Positions 1-11,304 of a DNA stretch of 64,000 nucleotides are shown here, one piece after another (within the stretch, counting starts at the first letter, position 1; each line of letters opens with the position of its first letter). The notes below the pieces were generated by a model. That model ran no database searches and was not told the DNA's origin. It saw only the letters and a program-made list of their open reading frames with translations. The position numbers were made by a program, and so were the translations under genes. The stretch is from NCBI GenBank assembly GCA_021464415.1, contig JAKCWG010000643.1, forward strand, positions 36,001 through 100,000, in the 5' to 3' direction. The stretch comes from Lonicera japonica (taxonomy: Eukaryota > Streptophyta > Magnoliopsida > Dipsacales > Caprifoliaceae).

Positions 1-237
1 AAATAACCATTTAGGCTAAAGAAAAAAACACCATCACACACCAAGGGAGGACGTACTGCCGGACTGAAAATAAGAGCCGCCGGAGGAACCTATCCCCTCA
101 ACCTAAAAATCATGTCTCATGCTTTTTGCAAATTTACTGTTCATCCACCACCTTTACTATCTGTTACCGATTTTGCCGGTCTTGGGCCGATTCCCTCACT
201 TACAAAATTCTGCACCCTTTTTACGGTTGAATCTTCT
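1..237. other. intergenic flank left of solo LTR
   Basis: No ORF, TIR or RNA motif is seen. It ends in CTTCT, the left target-site duplication of the adjoining solo LTR. Confidence 0.6.
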
Positions 238-1826
238 TGTTGACCTTAAAGTCAATTAATCTTATTTTGATAATTACAATAAGTTAATAAAGTGTTATTT
301 AACTCGGTTGTTCCAATGATGATAGCCATTTTAACCGATATATCTTCCGACCAAGTGTAACTTTAAACCGAAGAAAATCTCACACAAGCTTTACAAACGC
401 CTCTACTCACAAGAAATGAACTCAAGTGATATACATGTGCTATACAAAGCCAAGAAAAGATCTAGATCATCAAGCAAGTGAAGATATGCACAAGAATGAT
501 CTCTACATGTTCTACAAGTTATCAAAACCAAGAAAGGATCAAGAACATCAAACAAGTAAAGATACGCACAAGAAAATCAAGCATCACGAAGACTCGAATT
601 ATCATTAAATGGAGTGAGTGCTTAGATTTTATGTAAAGATACTTTATTGATCAAATCCCTATAGCTCAAACATATTCTTACATCTTTTAAAGATTGATTC
701 AAACTAGCTTGAAATTGAATTTATTTAAAAAACATCATTTTACAAAAACCGAGTTTCAAAATAAATTCATATTAATTTTAAATGATCATATTTTAAGCTC
801 TAATAAAAATAAGTATCTTATAAACATATCTTTGAGGTTCAAAAATCATTAGAATTTTATTTGGAACTAAATTATTAAATTGGAAAAATATTTTTATTTT
901 TCGTTTAAAATTCGCTCAATTTTTGCCCAGTTTTGATCTAACGGTAAAATGGAGGCCTTCCCGAACTCAGATCATTTTGAAATTTTTATAGTAGTTAGAC
1001 AACATCTCCTGGCAATTTTGACCAAAATTTGAGCATGATCCAACGGTCTAATTGAGAGAAATTAATAAAACAATTTTGAATTTTTTTGTCAAAACTAGCT
1101 GTTGGAAAGTTTGAAAATGTATACCTTGGAGCCAAAACCTCTCTTAATCATCCCCAACGGCCATATGATTTTGTAAGCTATAAATATGATGTCTTAGACA
1201 TGTTTTAACACACTTGAATCATTCTACAAACTCATTTTACATATATACAAAGTTATTCAAGTATTCAATTCATTTAATTGATCAATCTTTCATTTTTGAG
1301 CTATATACTTTAATCAATTTTGATATCTCTTAATGTGAGCTTCATTTGTATTTTGTTATACACAAGAGAGATATTGTACATTGGTGTTAGCTACCAAAAC
1401 TTATTCAAATCATATTTGTGAGAGGTGTATCTCATAGGTTAGCAAGAGGGTATCTTGTGAGAGTATTGTGGTGTAGCAATACTTGTAGAGTGTGTGAGAA
1501 GAATACACTTGTAGTAGTTTGATCTTCATCCGGAAGGAGATCGGTTTTAGTGGAAGTTCTCGGGGAACTAACCGAGCGCGGAGTAGGGGGAACAAGCCGA
1601 ACCGTGTGGACAAAAAATCTTCGACTTCGATCGGTTCAATCTTTCTATCTCTTGCTATATTATATTGTTCTATTTATTCATTGTATTTGGAATTAACTTT
1701 GTTCTTGATTGCTTGATAAATATATATAGGCATCAAATATTTTTAAATCATTTTTAAAAATACGATTAAGTTTTAAAAACCATATTTACCCCCCCCCCCC
1801 CCCTTTAGGGTATTTTCCGACCTACA
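238..1826 (+). mobile_element. Solo LTR of an LTR retrotransposon (1589 bp)
   Basis: The segment starts TGTTGACC and ends GACCTACA, so it has the canonical TG...CA ends. It is flanked by a perfect 5-bp direct repeat, CTTCT (233-237 and 1827-1831). A TATA-like box (CTATAAATAT, 1178-1187) lies about 60% in, where a U3/R boundary is expected, and a 15-C run (1789-1803) lies close to the 3' end. There is no internal retrotransposon region on either side, so recombination between two LTRs is inferred. The C-rich 3' end recalls some copia (SIRE-type) LTRs, but the lineage is not proven. The short ORFs inside (near 426-608 and 1519-1716) resemble nothing and are not called. Confidence 0.85.
1178..1187 (+). 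promoter_or_regulatory. TATA box of solo LTR
   Basis: CTATAAATAT in the LTR interior. Position and sense fit the start of the retrotransposon transcript. Confidence 0.5.
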
Positions 1827-1831
1827 CTTCT

Positions 1832-3336
1832 TACAGTTATTTATGTGGTGCTTGTTTACTAAATGTGTTTTCATGCTTAAGATTTTGAGCTCAAATAATG
1901 CCTTTACAAATATTTTATGATAATTTGATGATGTCTAAATTGCACTTCTCCTCTTATTTAAGCACACTTCACCCATTCCCAGCGCAATTCTTCTCATTTT
2001 TCAATAGGTAATTTTTTACTCAAAATTTTATTTTTCCTACATATAAAATTTATATAATATATATATATATATATAACTTCGTCATTTTTATACTTTAGTA
2101 GTAATGCATCAAGTTCTACTTTAGTTAATTTTAATATCTCATGCCATTATGGTGAGCTTACACCATTAATGATTGCTTGGACATCCAATAATACTTAGCC
2201 GTAAACAAGGACCAACACACCTTTCTCTTGTTTTCTCATCATTTTCATTTTTTCCACAAACAAAAATATAAAAATTAATAAAGAAAACATTTAATAAAAA
2301 AACCAAAATAACAAGAAATAAAATAAACACAAGATATATGTATATATGTAACACCTAACAACAACTTTAGAACAATAGAATTTACTCAAAATTACATAAA
2401 ACAAGTATATCGATTTTTCCAGGAAATCATAATAACAAAAATACATATAATCTAAAACAAATTTAACCAATATATGTATTTAGATTACATACACAACACA
2501 AAACCCGGATCAAACATCAAAAAAGTTAAAAAAAAATATCAAATTGAAAAATACAAATTATATATACTATAAAGACTAATTAATTTCAAAAGACTATATA
2601 TCATTATTTGATTCAAATAAAAAAAAAAACTTAATGACTGCTGGATTTTCTTTTCATGGGGCATTTGAGAAAGCGGGTTAGTTCAGGGGGGTTTACAGTA
2701 ATTTACGCATTTATTCATTTACACATTTCACCTGAATAGTCTAACATATTAGTTTATGGGGGGTTTTCTGTCGGATTTTTTTTTCTTCAAGAGATATTTC
2801 TGAAAAGTGCATTAGTTTAGAGGTATTTGTATAATTTAACCTAAATATAAAAGAAATTTATTGAATCATTAAATGAGGATAGAGAGAGAAAAAGATAGGA
2901 AGCAGAATTTTGGAAAAACAAAACAGTTAAATTGACGATGTTTATCATTCTCAGATTCTTAGACAACTAATTAACTGATGATTGGAAGAAGTTTTAATGA
3001 ACTGGCCTGTCATATTTTATTTTATTTTTAAATTTGAATTTATTCGAAAAATAATTAGGGTAACTTAGAAATAAAGTGAAGAAAAATAAAATCCAGTATA
3101 TGCACTATATATTTTCTCTTATTTTTCATGTAATGTTTAATGTTTGAAGTGTACCTAGCTAGTATGTGGTCTCAGATATTAATTATACACTAAGTTTTCT
3201 TACCATTTTGGATTTAACATGCTTATACCTTTTGGATTTTGCATGCATGTATTCTTTGGATTTAATTTTCTTGTATTGAATATAATCCATATTGATGGTG
3301 TAAATTACTAATATAATTTATCCAGCCAACCACGAG
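1832..3336. other. AT-rich intergenic DNA
   Basis: No supported gene. It includes a short (TA)n run near 2053-2075. A stretch near 2880-3120 (kinase-free, AT-rich) resembles sequence near 26.4 kb and 27.3 kb, suggesting an old dispersed repeat. G-rich patches near 2660-2775 may be the end of a degraded MITE. Confidence 0.5.
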
Positions 3337-4165
3337 TTGACATGTGGCCGTCTAAGGTAATAACTTGTCCCAATGCAACAAGAGGAGCTCTAAGGAGTTC
3401 CATGCGAGCTCAACAAGGCAGGCGAAGCTCATCGGCAATTGAACATCTTCTAAGAGGGCAATGTCGCAACACAAATTATGAGACCCGAAGCTGAGATCTC
3501 CTTAGATGAGCTCTGGAGCTCCCTCGCCTAACCGTTCTGACAGAGCAACTGACAGACAACATGGGCGACCGCCACCTGTCCTATAGAAAGCGCAGAAGAT
3601 CCCTCACCTTCATTAAATACATACCAACGGCATTTAATGCACCAGAATTCATGGAGAAGCAAGATCAGAGTCAATGATGATCAAGGCATGGACTCAGACA
3701 TGCCCACAGAACTTTTCCAGTTATATATAAAGTGGGGTGATAAACTAATCAATACATCAGAGAGATACGAAGAACTATTTCATCTACCTAAGACAAGTAT
3801 TTACTCTAAGAACAAAAGATATTTTAGCATTCCATAGCAAAAGACAAAGGAGAAATAGAAGCTCAAAGCTCCTAGAACAGAATAGTCAATGCTTGTGTAG
3901 TTCAAACATTTCCCTTGTTGTAATATTGTGAGAATAGAACCGCTAAGAGAGGCTTTTGTGAGATTGTAATAATTATTTGGTTAACATCAATATAAGGCAG
4001 ACCGAGCGCTATTCCATAGAGGAAGATTAACCCGTATCTTTATATGACGCCAACCTCCTCTATAAATCTTTATCTCTGTTACACTTCACATACTTTATTA
4101 CTTCAATCATTCAATATAATCATTGATTGTGCGGTCTGAAATATACATCTAGATTTTAGCACCAA
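3337..4165 (+). mobile_element. Possible LTR or TRIM remnant
   Basis: This block is less AT-rich than its surroundings. It contains a TATA-like stretch (near 3721) and ends GATTTTAGCACCA, the kind of terminus seen at the 3' end of some plant Ty3/gypsy LTRs. I could not find matching target-site duplications or a convincing 5' terminus, so boundaries are approximate. The 66-residue ORF at 3637-3837 matches no family and is probably fortuitous. Confidence 0.3.
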
Positions 4166-4562
4166 TACATACATACATATATATATATATATATTGCTGT
4201 ATCAAACAACAATTTATGATGAATTTGAAATAACAGTAACACATCATTATGATTTTGTTATTCTCTTGACTAGGATTAATAAATGTTATTAATAGATATG
4301 TTTTCAAATTTGAATTGTAACAAATCCTAAATTCAAGATTCAGCAAGATTTTAGCAATAATATTAAATATAGATATTAATTCGAATAAAAGGGTATTTTA
4401 GGAATAATCAAAGTATAATAAGAAATATAATTTAAGACTATCCAAAATATATTCAATAACATATTCTGAATTTTTTTATAAAAGTATATTACCAACCGTA
4501 TTGTAAATTTTTTTGTGTAAACCCTATGTATCAAGCTAGCTTTACACAAATCTTGAAGTTTA

Positions 4563-5067
4563 GAGTATCTCCAATGCAAAATGGATCAAATATCTCTTTA
4601 CCATGAACATATAAGTATGTCTTTTCTATGTGGCATAAAACAGTCTCTTGATGGACAAATCTTACAAAAACCATTTCCAATAGGATTGCTCAAGAGATTG
4701 TCTATTAATAAATTCATAAAAAATAAATTAATAATTTTATATATAAAATGGGTCTTGTTTGATAGGTCTTAATTCATATTTTTTTAATGTGTAGTTTTTA
4801 TTAGTAAATTATAAAATTACAATTAAAATATTTGAAAGCTTAAAAATAAAAGTACGTAGACAAAAATGATAATGTGGCATTAAGATATTGTCTAAGAGAC
4901 CCCTAGAAGTAGATGGTCATCCTCACAATGTCTATTTTCATTTTTGCCACATCATCTTCATGGTCATTATGGATGGTTGCATTGGATAACATTATTTTAA
5001 CTCACTATCCATTAATCTTATGTGGCATCTCATTTTCACCCAATTCGTGGTTGCATTGGAGATGCTC
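4563..5067. mobile_element. MITE with GAGYATCTCCAATGCA termini (PIF/Harbinger-type?)
   Basis: The left end GAGTATCTCCAATGCA is matched in inverted orientation by TGCATTGGAGATGCTC at the right end, with one mismatch. Both ends are flanked by TTA (4560-4562, 5068-5070). Length is 505 bp with no coding capacity. A TTA duplication fits the PIF/Harbinger group, but the TIR is not the classic Tourist one, so the superfamily is an inference. Confidence 0.65.
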
Positions 5068-5156
5068 TTAGAAAAATATGCTCCCATGGTAGTTTTGTAA
5101 AACTTTTGTATAAAATATAATGAGATACCAATGCATGGTTGACGTTATTTTGTGCA

Positions 5157-5237
<81 letters not shown>
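5157..5237. repeat. (ATT)n microsatellite, about 27 units
   Basis: An uninterrupted trinucleotide run directly visible in the sequence. Confidence 0.97.
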
Positions 5238-5570
5238 TACATACTTTTAGTTTTTTTTATTCATAATCTTATAATGACAATAATCTTGATTAATTGGTCG
5301 TGAGGAGTAAATTTCGAATACATAATTTTTATTAAAATATATATTTTATATTAAAAGTTATTACATTTCAAAGTTTTATAAAAAAATATAGGGAGAGAAA
5401 AAGTTGACGTGGTAATGTGAACTTGGAGTGTATTTTACCTTTCATTTTACACAAAAACAAAATTTAAAAGAATGCTTAAAACCGAAACTTTTACAAGTTG
5501 TGTAAATTATACACAAAATCACAATATACACTATTGCATATGCTCTAGCATCTTATATTTTTATACTAAT
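5238..5570. repeat. MITE-like remnant related to 34.9-35.2 kb
   Basis: An AT-rich stretch with a phrase about low-complexity TTTTATAAAA followed by GAGAGAAAAAGTTGACGTGG. It recurs in similar form near 35.04-35.15 kb, and an inverted relative is seen near 12.95-13.1 kb. It is interpreted as one dispersed non-autonomous family; the ends are unclear. Confidence 0.4.
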
Positions 5571-5613
5571 AAATTGCTTACTTAGAAACTTAATACTCAT
5601 TAATATTCAAATT
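5571..5613 (+). repeat. Left member of direct repeat flanking peptide gene
   Basis: About 43 bp beginning AAATTGCTTACTTAGAAACT recurs at 6531-6573 with only a few mismatches, exactly 960 bp downstream. The pair brackets the peptide gene. Confidence 0.8.
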
Positions 5614-5837
5614 CATCATTTTCACAATAAACCCGCAATCATACTTGTGGGTATTAAAAAAAATAAACACGTTACTCTTTTCTAATTAAGAGTATATGTC
5701 TCATTTAATAAAAGTAAATTTTAATCTGGAACAAAGATGTTACAAAATGCCCAATAATAAATGTTCAAGTATAAATTAAACTGCCACAGGGCAAACTCGA
5801 CTTTAGAAAGAAAATATATCCGACTTTAATTTAGTTC

Positions 5838-5846
5838 ATATATATA
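5838..5846 (+). promoter_or_regulatory. Candidate TATA box of secreted-peptide gene
   Basis: ATATATATA about 125 bp upstream of the ATG at 5971, followed by a C-rich then A-rich leader. The spacing suits a short 5' UTR. No transcript evidence. Confidence 0.4.
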
Positions 5847-5970
5847 CCCCCACACACTTTTTAAAACTTATATACAACCCTATGCCAAAATTTCATAACT
5901 TCTCAAATCATCCTCTCCGACCCTTCCAAATTTCAAAACATCTCCATTAATCACTTCAACTCACAATCAT

Positions 5971-6282
5971 ATGGGTTACTCTAAAAATCATAAATTCTTC
6001 ACACGACAACTCATTTTGATAATATTATGCATTTGGGGTTTCCAAGAAAGCCTAGGAATGAGGCCGTTAGAAGAAGAAGATGACCCATGGTTGAAGAGTG
6101 TCATTCAATCCCTTCAACGTGGTCCGGTACCCCCGTCAGGCAGCAATCCATGCACGTATATCCCCGGATTCTGGCTAACAGGCCTCTGCGCTTTAGCTGA
6201 AAATGAGATCAACATTGCCAGCCCCAGCCATCATAATGCTGCTGGAGCATCACTGCCACCGCCAGCACTGGTGACGGCTTAA
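5971..6282 (+). CDS. Small secreted peptide precursor, CTNIP/SCREW-like
   Basis: A 103-residue ORF with an ATG start and no intron. Residues about 1-29 form a signal peptide: a basic start (KNHKFFTRQ), a hydrophobic core (LILIILCIW), then QESLG. An acidic stretch follows (EEEDD). Residues about 50-75 hold a Pro/Gly-rich motif, GPVPPSGSNPCTYIPG, then a second Cys 12 residues after the first. A signal peptide, variable linker and conserved C-terminal motif with C-T-x-I-P plus a second Cys fits the CTNIP/SCREW family. These are secreted phytocytokines that act outside the cell through the receptor kinase HSL3 (NUT) in immunity and stomatal water-loss responses. The PPSG part also recalls PIP/IDA-type peptides. 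It has about 29 residues after the second Cys, which I believe is longer than usual. It is the only gene here with normal base composition and no TE relatives. Family assignment is from memory of the motif. Confidence 0.65.
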   Translation: MGYSKNHKFFTRQLILIILCIWGFQESLGMRPLEEEDDPWLKSVIQSLQRGPVPPSGSNPCTYIPGFWLTGLCALAENEINIASPSHHNAAGASLPPPALVTA

Positions 6283-6530
6283 TTTTCTTAAGGTTGCGGA
6301 TCATTTTGCAATAGCGTCTAATGATAAAGAAACAAGTTTTTGAAATTTTTTTTTTCATTTTTAATTCTTGTTTGGCTTCAAAATGTTAACTTTGATGCAA
6401 GATATGTTTACTGGATAGACCCGTTGTTCGAGTTCACGGGGATGGAGAATTGGAGGGAGACTGAAATCAAATATCTATGCCTTGTATAAGAGCTAGCAAG
6501 TTTCGGTTAGAGCATATGCTCTTAGAAATT
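6283..6530 (+). other. 3' flank of peptide gene
   Basis: Likely 3' UTR and downstream DNA. No clear polyadenylation signal can be singled out, and no other gene is seen. Confidence 0.4.
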
Positions 6531-6573
6531 AAATTGCTTACTTAGAAACTTAATAGTCATTACTATTCATATG
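6531..6573 (+). repeat. Right member of direct repeat flanking peptide gene
   Basis: Matches 5571-5613 with few mismatches. Both copies also have GCATATGCTCT just upstream, so the repeat may be about 60 bp with an indel. Confidence 0.8.
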
Positions 6574-6637
6574 CCGAGTGTCATGTTGTGTGTTGCGGTT
6601 AGAAAATATAGAGGCTTGAAGTGAGAGAGAATAAGGA

Positions 6638-6774
6638 GAGGAGCTGGCCAGTGATAAACAACTCGCACCCTTACTTTGAGGTCAAGAGTTCGACTCATAA
6701 GGGTGGGAGGGAGATTTTCTTTGTTCGTAGAATTAAAAGTGAGACTTATACCTCCTTTAATTTTAAACAAAAAT
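6638..6774 (+). mobile_element. tRNA-derived SINE with 16-bp target-site duplication
   Basis: A 137-bp element flanked by a perfect 16-bp direct repeat, TGAGAGAGAATAAGGA (6622-6637 and 6775-6790). The 5' part resembles a tRNA: an A-box-like GAGCTGGCCAGTGATAAAC and, about 35 bp later, a B-box-like GAGTTCGACTC. The 3' end is A-rich (AAACAAAAAT). Long TSD, split Pol III promoter and A-rich tail together define a SINE moved by LINE machinery. The short ORF on the opposite strand here is not a gene. Confidence 0.85.
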
Positions 6775-6790
6775 TGAGAGAGAATAAGGA

Positions 6791-7282
6791 ATGAGTCCTT
6801 TAGTGCGTAGAGATTTATTTGTTAGGAGCTAAAGGAAATGGTGAAGCTAGTGTTGGGTCAAGTTTGATATTATGGCTATATTTGATGGTGTTACTTGGAT
6901 GAAAGGGACTTTAAATGACATGTATTAAAAAATCTAAAGTATATATATGTTATTTAACTCGTACTATCATTGAATTTGTTGTGTTGATTGAATTTGGTAT
7001 ATATTATTTAGCTTCATTAATCGGTATTATTTGTTGTTCGCGTATTTGTTGTGAAATTAAACTCGAGCCATAGTCGTGTAAGGCTTAGAATGAAGTTTTG
7101 ATGTGATGAGTTGGCTGAGGCGTATAGTTTTTAACATATTACCAACAGATAACATAATATGAAGCCGGGTGGTGATTAGAATATGAGGCCAGGTGGTGAT
7201 TTGTTGAATTTTGTTGACTTGATTGTTGGTGTCGAGAATATTTGTTATTTATAAAATATATTGTTGCGATACTTTATGTATT
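6791..7282. other. Intergenic DNA
   Basis: No supported gene. A 23-bp phrase ending GGTGGTGATT is repeated twice in tandem near 7157-7203. Confidence 0.5.
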
Positions 7283-8447
7283 GTTACCCAAATTATCACT
7301 TTCATCCATGATATTCATTTTTTTTTTTACTTTTCACACCTTAATGTATCTTCCACATGTTACTTTAGTCTCTCAAACCAACTTCCGTTAATTTGTTGGG
7401 CGGAAAACGTGAGCTGGAGGGGTATAAAAGGCAATGCATCTATTCTTCTTTCCTTTCTTCTTCAAAACCCCAAATTTATAAAACCCACAAACACATTCAA
7501 TCAAATCTACTGCAATTGATCACCCTTCACTGAAAAACACTCAATCTAATACCACCAAAGAGAATTTTGCCTCTCCAACAAAACCCAATTGAAAAAAATC
7601 TCAATCTTGTGGGTCCTACAAAATTTATAGAGGGGAAAAACCCAATTGACTCAATTTGATTTTTGGTTAATCATAGCAGAATATATCTCAAGAGGGGAGA
7701 AACGGAAATCACAAACTGTTTTTCTTATTTTTGTAATTGTAAACGGAAATCACAAATTGGCTATATACGTACTTTGTTTTTCAACATTTTCTTGAATTGA
7801 GTTCATTATTGATTGTTTTAGTTTAAAAGTGGTTGTGGAAATTAATGAAGAATTGCTTGTATTTGGGTTGTGATTGGCTTAATTCTTGCTGTGCTAGTAA
7901 ATGTTGGATTTAAAGAGAAGACTACGTTAGCCTCTACCACCTGCAAGGACAATTGAAGTTAATCATGAAGCCATGCCCTGTTCTATCCATATGTATTGAT
8001 TCCTTTATTCTTTTTTCAAACTCATCCTATTACATAAATCCATCAACAAAAACAAGTAAATAAAAAAGAAAAAAGAAATGAGTACAAATATATGAGAAAT
8101 GAAGGGAAATATATATGTATATACATATATATTGATTATGCTTGAAAGAACGTGAACCCATCCCATGTTCTTTCGCCTCTCTCGGTCTCTTTCTTCATTC
8201 TTTGTTTTTTTTCTTGTTTTATTGTGATAGAGGGAAAGATATATACATATATGTATATATCTAAAATTGGCTAAAAAAATAAATGATGATTTTCCTTCAA
8301 TACCCCTCTAACCCATTTTTTCCGTCCACAAAATTAACGAAAATTAGTTTGAGGGACTAAATTGATACGCGGAAGATATATTAAGGTGTGAAAAGTCAAA
8401 AAATGAATATCAGGGACAAAAGTGGAATTTGGGTAAACATCAAGAAA
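7283..8447. mobile_element. Mutator-like foldback element with ~120-bp TIRs
   Basis: About 120 bp at the left (7283-7405, beginning TGTTACCCAAATT) recurs inverted at the right (8325-8447, ending AATTTGGGTAAACA). Both arms share the phrases TTTTCACACCTTAAT and GATATTCATTTTTT. The interior has a TATA-like TATAAAAGG (near 7421) and pyrimidine-rich leader-like sequence, but no intact gene. Long TIRs fit non-autonomous Mutator-like elements. I could not define the outer ends or TSD, and the right arm may extend to about 8500. Confidence 0.6.
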
Positions 8448-8705
8448 CTAAAATGTTAAAAACTCCTTGTGTAAAAATTGTAAAAATCATTGAGTTATCA
8501 ACCACATATTCTCACTATATGTAAATTTCATATTTTTTATTGAATTCTTCAACATAATTGTATAGTCAACAAAATTTAATTTTTTTTTATATATTTGATG
8601 CGTATAAGGTTACGTTGAAAACATATTACCTAACTTTATACCACATGAATCTTATTTTTTTACAATCGTGAAAATGCTTAGTATAATGTCTGCCTTAAAA
8701 TTCGA
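8448..8705. other. AT-rich intergenic DNA
   Basis: No gene or clear repeat boundary seen. Confidence 0.4.
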
Positions 8706-9145
8706 GGGGTATTATTTACACTCCCAATATTGTCACAAATAACACCCCCCCCCCCCCTCTTTTCACAAACATTCCTGTTGTCACAAACACTCCTGAAGGT
8801 AAATTTATTATCACTAACATCCCCCTAAGGCCAGCCTAATAAGAGGTGAGTTCAGTCACATACACTCGGTCCACTTGAAGAGAGTTTGTTAGTAAAGCCT
8901 CACCTAATATCAGGGCAATGGACTGCTGAGTGTACTTGAGTGTTTTTCAAATAAGACTCACCTAATGAGATGTGAGTGTACTCACATAAACTCAATCAGC
9001 CCAAATTGGAAGAGTGGTAAGCACTCGCCTAACATCAGGTAATGAAAGGGAGTGTTTGTGATAAATAAAGGGAGTGTTGAGATATATTTTTAGTTAAATT
9101 TTAGAAAGGTATTTGTGGTATATTTGGAGGTGTAAATAACACCCC
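8706..9145. mobile_element. MITE with GGGGTATTATTTACA termini
   Basis: The left end GGGGTATTATTTACACTCCC is mirrored by GGAGGTGTAAATAACACCCC at the right end, giving an imperfect TIR of about 20 bp that continues more loosely inward. Length is about 440 bp with no coding capacity. Its interior repeats related phrases containing CTCACCTAAT and a long C run. Superfamily not assigned; TSD not resolved. Confidence 0.6.
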
Positions 9146-10494
9146 GCTAAAACTCTAATAAAACTAGTTGGAAAATGGAAACCCAAGTTACAATACAATT
9201 ATGTAATGGGAGCTTCTGAAAAAAGTAGTGGAAAATATTGTATTATTCAGATAAATAATATAAGAAGTTACTGTTTTTACTTGTGGAATAAGATTGACCG
9301 GAGTTAAGTGTTGTGTCCTGTTGATTGGATTTTTTATATTTTCTTTATTTTTATCGATTTTATATTATAATAAAAATATGTTTTTGTGGTAACAAAAAAA
9401 ATATTATTGAGGATTTATTTAAAGTTTATATACTTTGAGTGCTTACTATACATGACCTCAAACCTCATCATGATAAACTTAAAAAAAAATTTACATTTCT
9501 AGTGTATATATTGGAGCTATATTCTTGTAACAAAAGATATATATCAAATTAATTATCTCCCTTGAAAAAATAATTGTACACTATGAGAACTAAATTTTGT
9601 ATAAAATGGTTCATGAAATTAACCTGTTTAAATTTATCTTTTTATATACTGATATTCACATTTTGTGGTCATGAGTTATTTTCCTTTAAACTTATTCAAC
9701 ACGCATATTTTGCATTTCAAATGGGTCAGGTGGAGCACATTATATGAATATTGGCCATATATTTTAGTAGGTTAGGTTTCATTTTAAGTTAATCTATTCC
9801 AAATTATATTCTTTCAAGAATTTTATTCAGAAGAAATTATTATTCGACAATATATTTGAGTTGGTAACTTGATCAATTACATTGTAGTTTTAAAGTTATA
9901 TATTTTTTATGTAGCATAATATTTAACATATAGATATTGGGTTATTAGAGGAAATTAAATATTCAATTTGATGAATCCATCTGTGATGATTGTTCATAGT
10001 TTTGTTAATACTTTAGCTAGGGTATCAAAGAACATTTACATAAAAATCTTTGTTTCAATCTTGATATGAACAGTAATCACCTTGAATAATGTTAGTAACT
10101 CTATATACGATAATTAAAAATAAGAGAATATGTACTCAATTTGACTATATACATAAATTCCTCATTCCTCATTCATCTATATATATCTTGTTTGTTTGTT
10201 TCGATCTCTATTACTTGGTGTTTATATTTGTGTATATTTAGTTATGATGAATATCTTAAATAGGATTTTAATAAGAGGAAAATACTGCATTTTATAACAT
10301 CACTTTTTTTAAATGATGCTAAATAATTTGCTAATTAAATTACATGCTTGAATTATGCCGCACACCCTTTTTCAATCTCAATAACTTTTATCCTTCCATT
10401 CATTCATGTTCTACTTGAACTTCATATTTTGAAACGAACAAGTGATGATGGAGTGGATTGGTGAAGAGAAAAAAGAGAAATTAAGCTGGTTAAG
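9146..10494. repeat. AT-rich intergenic DNA with tail-repeat copy
   Basis: The stretch about 9430-9990 is related to blocks at 13.37-13.56/19.94-20.2, 23.39-23.83, 32.88-33.2 and 45.35-45.8 kb. They share phrases such as TTGACCATATATTTTAGTAG and GGGTCAGGTGGAGCACA (with variation). It is the 3' tail of the repeated unit described below, found here without its head. No gene is seen. Confidence 0.55.
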
Positions 10495-11104
10495 TTGGGT
10501 GATTAAGTTAAAATATTGCATTTTTGTACATGTTTAGAGGGCTTAATATGTATGAATTTAATTCTAATTATCTTAAATTGTTAAGAATTGAGTTTTTATC
10601 ACGAAATAAGATAATATGTTTCTTTTTAGTGCATTTTACCCTTTTTTAGAGGTTAAAAACGAACAAGAATGAATTCAGAAGCACATTCTCCCAAAGTTAA
10701 TCATTGCCGGCCAAATTCGGAGCTAAATTGAGTTCAAGAAGTGAACCGAAAGCAATTCCCAAGCTCAAGCATGAAGGGAGTGGTTAGAAGAGATTATGAG
10801 AAGCCAATAAATCATCTCAAGCGAAAAAAGAGTCATTTGAATCAAACCGAGAAATTTTTGAATGAAGAAGAGATCCACTGCGCGCAACGTCTTTGTTCCG
10901 ACGATTTCTGGTATTTATCCGTGCAGAATTTGAAGAAAACTCCAGATACAAAAGTTGTAGACCTCTGAGTTAACTACGCGTGGGCGAAAACTTTGCGTCA
11001 ATTGGAGTTCGGAGCGCAAAGTTATGGCCGAAATATGAAAAGTGCGCTGGAAGAACAGATTTTAGCGCGAATGAATAAAAGAATTGAAGGTGCAAGAAAA
11101 TATT

Positions 11105-11195
11105 GAATGTGATCTTAGCCTAAATTGTTTGAGTGGGAAGTTCCTTACTTATGGTCTCGGGTTCAAGTCCTATGCACTGCAATATATTTTTGGTC
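11105..11195 (+). mobile_element. tRNA-like segment inside solo LTR (SINE?)
   Basis: It contains a B-box-like GGGTTCAAGTCC about 50 bp after an A-box-like segment (TTAGCCTAAATTG). No TSD or A-tail was resolved. It may be a SINE fragment or a chance match; it is not a functional tRNA. Confidence 0.3.
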
Positions 11196-11277
11196 AATTT
11201 TCAAGCCCCAAATTAAGTCAAGCCCATAATCCATTAGCACACCTAATTAAATTAAGTTTATAATATATATATAAATC

Positions 11278-11304
11278 AATCATCATCATCATCATCATCA
11301 TCAC
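11278..11304. repeat. (ATC)n microsatellite
   Basis: Nine tandem CAT/ATC units inside the solo LTR. Confidence 0.9.

Noticed and set aside
1789..1803. Poly-C run as a functional motif
   Set aside because: Homopolymer near the LTR end; similar C runs near 8745 and 63280 suggest slippage or assembly uncertainty rather than a signal.
3637..3837. 66-residue ORF
   Set aside because: No homology recalled, no signal peptide, lies in an LTR-like remnant.
3337..4165. Complete solo LTR
   Set aside because: The 3' terminus looks right but no matching TSD or TG start was found, so it was kept only as a low-confidence remnant.
7223..7519. 98-residue ORF with hydrophobic stretches
   Set aside because: Spans the TIR of a foldback element; composition is AT-driven and the frame has no family resemblance.
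10741..10968. 75-residue ORF
   Set aside because: Lies inside a solo LTR with perfect TSDs and resembles no family.
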